A stretch of 64,000 bases of DNA from Bacilli bacterium (lineage in GTDB: Bacteria; Bacillota_I; Bacilli_A; RF39; UBA660): positions 1-64,000 of the forward strand of contig JAFXZC010000009.1 in assembly GCA_017541445.1 (NCBI GenBank), given 5' to 3'. Each line of letters starts with the position of its first letter. Position 1 is the first letter of the stretch. The position numbers were made by a program, and so were the translations under genes. A model generated the notes under the pieces. That model was not told the DNA's origin. It did no database searches and was given only the letters and a program-made list of their open reading frames with translations. Of the stretch, positions 62,132 through 64,000 are shown piece by piece.

Positions 62132-62986
62132 ATGGATCAAGAAAATAATACACAAGTAACACCAGAAAATAATATTCAACCAGAAGAAAAACAAGGAAAA
62201 GGAAAAATAGGCATAATAATTGCTATTTTAGTAGTCGTATGTGCACTAGGTATTGGAGGTTTCTTTATACTAAACAAAAAAGATGATAAAAAAGAACCTG
62301 CTAAGACCGAAGAAAAAGAAAAGAAAGAAGAAACACCTAAGAAAGAAGAAAACAAAAAAGAAGAAGAAGATTTCTCAACATATAATGGATTATATAGTAA
62401 TGGATCTAAACAATTAAGTGTTTATTGTAAAAACAAAAGAACTTGCTATGTAGATTTTTATGAAGATGAATATACTCTTTATTTTACTCAAACATCAATA
62501 AAAGAAAATGAAATAAAAGAAGATTCATTCACATTAAAATTTGAAAATGGCACAGCAATTGTAGAAGAAATAGTAAAAGAAGATTACTATGAAAATGGTA
62601 TTAGTGGAACTTATAAAAAAGAAAAAGAATATACAGAAGAAGACTTATATAAAAACAAATATGGTGATATAGAGTTATTAAAAACAAAATATAATGGTTA
62701 CTATACATTAAATAAAAATAAAATGTATATCTACCAAAAAGACAAAGATAAAGTAAGAGTTTATATAATAGGATCATTTGGATCATTTGACGTTGAATTT
62801 GCAATTCAAAAAGATGGAACATTAACTACTGATTTCTTTGATGATGAATACAAAATAACAATTACTGATGATAGTGCAACATTTGAAACAACTAAGACTG
62901 ATAAAGAAGAAAAAGATAAAGATGGAACTTATAAGAAAGAAAAAACTCTTGATTATAAAGATATAATAGAAAACATCGAACCATAA
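62132..62986 (+). CDS. Membrane-anchored exported protein with two internal repeats
   Basis: The 284-residue protein has a short Gln/Asn-rich cytoplasmic start, one membrane helix (about 26-47), a Lys/Glu-rich spacer (about 50-79) and two outer repeats of about 90 residues (84-172 and 187-278). Both begin YNG-Y and end GTYKKEK followed by an acidic segment. I do not recognise the family; the repeats look beta-rich. ATG at 62132 is chosen because GGAG is nine bases upstream; an ATG three codons earlier touches the GGAG. Confidence 0.6.
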   Translation: MDQENNTQVTPENNIQPEEKQGKGKIGIIIAILVVVCALGIGGFFILNKKDDKKEPAKTEEKEKKEETPKKEENKKEEEDFSTYNGLYSNGSKQLSVYCKNKRTCYVDFYEDEYTLYFTQTSIKENEIKEDSFTLKFENGTAIVEEIVKEDYYENGISGTYKKEKEYTEEDLYKNKYGDIELLKTKYNGYYTLNKNKMYIYQKDKDKVRVYIIGSFGSFDVEFAIQKDGTLTTDFFDDEYKITITDDSATFETTKTDKEEKDKDGTYKKEKTLDYKDIIENIEP

Positions 62987-63000
62987 CGATGTTTTTTTTA
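62971..63000 (+). terminator. Terminator of the repeat-protein gene
   Basis: Eight-bp stem AAACATCG/CGATGTTT (62971-62978 with 62987-62994) followed by Ts on the plus strand; the stem covers the last codons and stop. Confidence 0.8.
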
Positions 63001-63002
63001 TG

Positions 63003-63032
63003 CAAAAAAATAAGAACTTATAGTTCTTATTT
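63003..63032 (-). terminator. Terminator of lysS
   Basis: Ten-bp stem AATAAGAACT/AGTTCTTATT around a 3-base loop with T-run on the minus strand. Confidence 0.82.
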
Positions 63033-64000
63033 TCTTTCTTTCATTGTAGGGAATAATATTACATCTCTAATAGATTCTTGTTCAGTAAATAACATAATTA
63101 ATCTATCTATTCCATAACCTATTCCACCAGCAGGTGGCATACCATATTCTAATGCTTCTATGAAATCCATATCTATATCATTAGCTTCTTTATTACCCAT
63201 ATCTTTTTCTTTTAATTGAGCTTCAAATCTTTCTAATTGATCAATAGGATCATTTAATTCAGTATATGCATTAGCACATTCATGACCAGAAATAAATAAT
63301 TCAAATCTTTGAGTAAATCTACCATCTTCTGGATCTTTCTTAGTTAAAGGAGAAATCTCAATAGGATGACCATATAAGAATGTAGGTTCAATTAAAGTCT
63401 CTTCTACATACTTTTCAAAGAACTTATTAACAATATGACCAAATTGTTTTTCATGTTCTTCTAATTCAATATCATGTTCTTTAGCTAATTTTAAACATTC
63501 ATCTAAATCAGTAATCTTTTTAAAATCAATACCAGTTTGTTCTTTAATAGCATCTGTCATAGATACTCTCTTCCACTCACCAGCTAAATCAATATCATGA
63601 CCTAAATAATGGAATGTAGTCTTACCACATACTTCTTTAGCTATAGTCTTATACATATTTTCAGTAAGATTCATCATACCTTCTAAATCAGAATAAGCTT
63701 GATATAATTCCATTAAAGTAAATTCAGGATTATGTTGTGGATCCATACCTTCATTTCTAAATACTCTACCTATTTCATATACAGACTCCATACCACCAAC
63801 TAATAGTCTCTTTAAATTTAATTCAAGAGCTATTCTTAAATACATATCTAAATCTTGCGTATTATGATGAGTAACAAAAGGTCTAGCACTAGCACCAGTT
63901 AATAAAGTAGTTAATATAGGAGTCTCAACTTCTACAAATCCTTGATTATCTAAGAAATTCTGAATACATCTAATAATTTTAGGTCTCATAATAGCAACCT
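63027..64000 (-). CDS. lysS: Lysyl-tRNA synthetase, class II (C-terminal part)
   Basis: About 324 codons are inside the window; the frame stays open to base 64000, so the N-terminal anticodon-binding domain lies beyond it. Seen are motif 1 ([20 protein letters not shown]), motif 2 ([20 protein letters not shown]) and motif 3 ([13 protein letters not shown]), the class II catalytic core for charging tRNA-Lys. The internal ATG near 63989 is not the true start. The plus-strand repeat gene converges on it, with separate terminators. Confidence 0.97.
   Translation of the reverse strand, partial: VAIMRPKIIRCIQNFLDNQGFVEVETPILTTLLTGASARPFVTHHNTQDLDMYLRIALELNLKRLLVGGMESVYEIGRVFRNEGMDPQHNPEFTLMELYQAYSDLEGMMNLTENMYKTIAKEVCGKTTFHYLGHDIDLAGEWKRVSMTDAIKEQTGIDFKKITDLDECLKLAKEHDIELEEHEKQFGHIVNKFFEKYVEETLIEPTFLYGHPIEISPLTKKDPEDGRFTQRFELFISGHECANAYTELNDPIDQLERFEAQLKEKDMGNKEANDIDMDFIEALEYGMPPAGGIGYGIDRLIMLFTEQESIRDVILFPTMKERK

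Overview
The window is a chromosomal segment of a very AT-rich, low-GC Gram-positive bacterium, most likely an uncultivated member of the Bacilli close to the Mollicutes branch (an RF39-like gut lineage; this is inference). The reasons are a Bacillus-like gene order (secG-rnr-smpB; cysS/mrnC/rlmB/sigH-like/secE/nusG/rplKAJL; rpsL-rpsG-fusA-tuf), a cdaA-cdaR pair, Fem-type and MurJ-type wall genes, WXG100 proteins, and short intergenic gaps. By my reading, 64 protein genes are present. All end in TAA (48) or TAG (16) and none in TGA, while Trp is TGG wherever I checked.

Layout. 1-435: 5' end of a 16S rRNA gene on the minus strand with its leader and two near-identical tandem promoters (possibly a third). 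436-9400: DUF402 phosphatase, CtpA protease, the c-di-AMP synthase CdaA with its regulator CdaR, a YerB-like protein, and smpB/rnr/secG. 9475-11887: a DUF308 membrane protein, a plus-strand Fem-type aminoacyltransferase and a charged protein. 11969-16199: str operon. 16338-17266: two small membrane proteins sharing one C-terminal motif, one of them pilin-like. 17360-20913: rplL, rplJ, rplA, rplK, nusG, secE with an L10 leader, an L1-type leader and consensus promoters. 21013-33265: sigma factor, rlmB, mrnC, lgt, uvrA, radical SAM protein, SDR, family II pyrophosphatase, uvrB and several unknowns. 33312-37042: two unknown proteins of about 610 aa, one with a zinc-protease motif. 37114-43300: DUF84 NTPase, then a surface O-acylation cluster (DHHW protein, MBOAT, DUF4358 lipoprotein, SGNH protein) and a formylglycine-enzyme-like surface protein. 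43355-48960: mtnN, a hexapeptide acyltransferase, and an aminotransferase/ATP-grasp/flippase operon. 49105-52008: a plus-strand type VII secretion substrate island with different codon use. 52059-64000: another ATP-grasp enzyme, metK under a SAM-I riboswitch, an M14-like protein lacking its catalytic residues, tsaC, YugP-type protease, cysS, a permease, an exported repeat protein and the 3' part of lysS.

How it works together. Most of the window is core information processing (translation, RNA processing, nucleotide excision repair) interleaved with envelope functions. The accessory interest lies in the type VII island, the O-acylation cluster, the aminotransferase/ATP-grasp/flippase module, the pilin-like pair and the degenerate peptidase. 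Regulation is compact: many operons are separated only by an intrinsic terminator whose T-tract runs straight into an extended -10 promoter (TATGnTATAAT), followed by a very short leader with a GGTGAT-type ribosome binding site.
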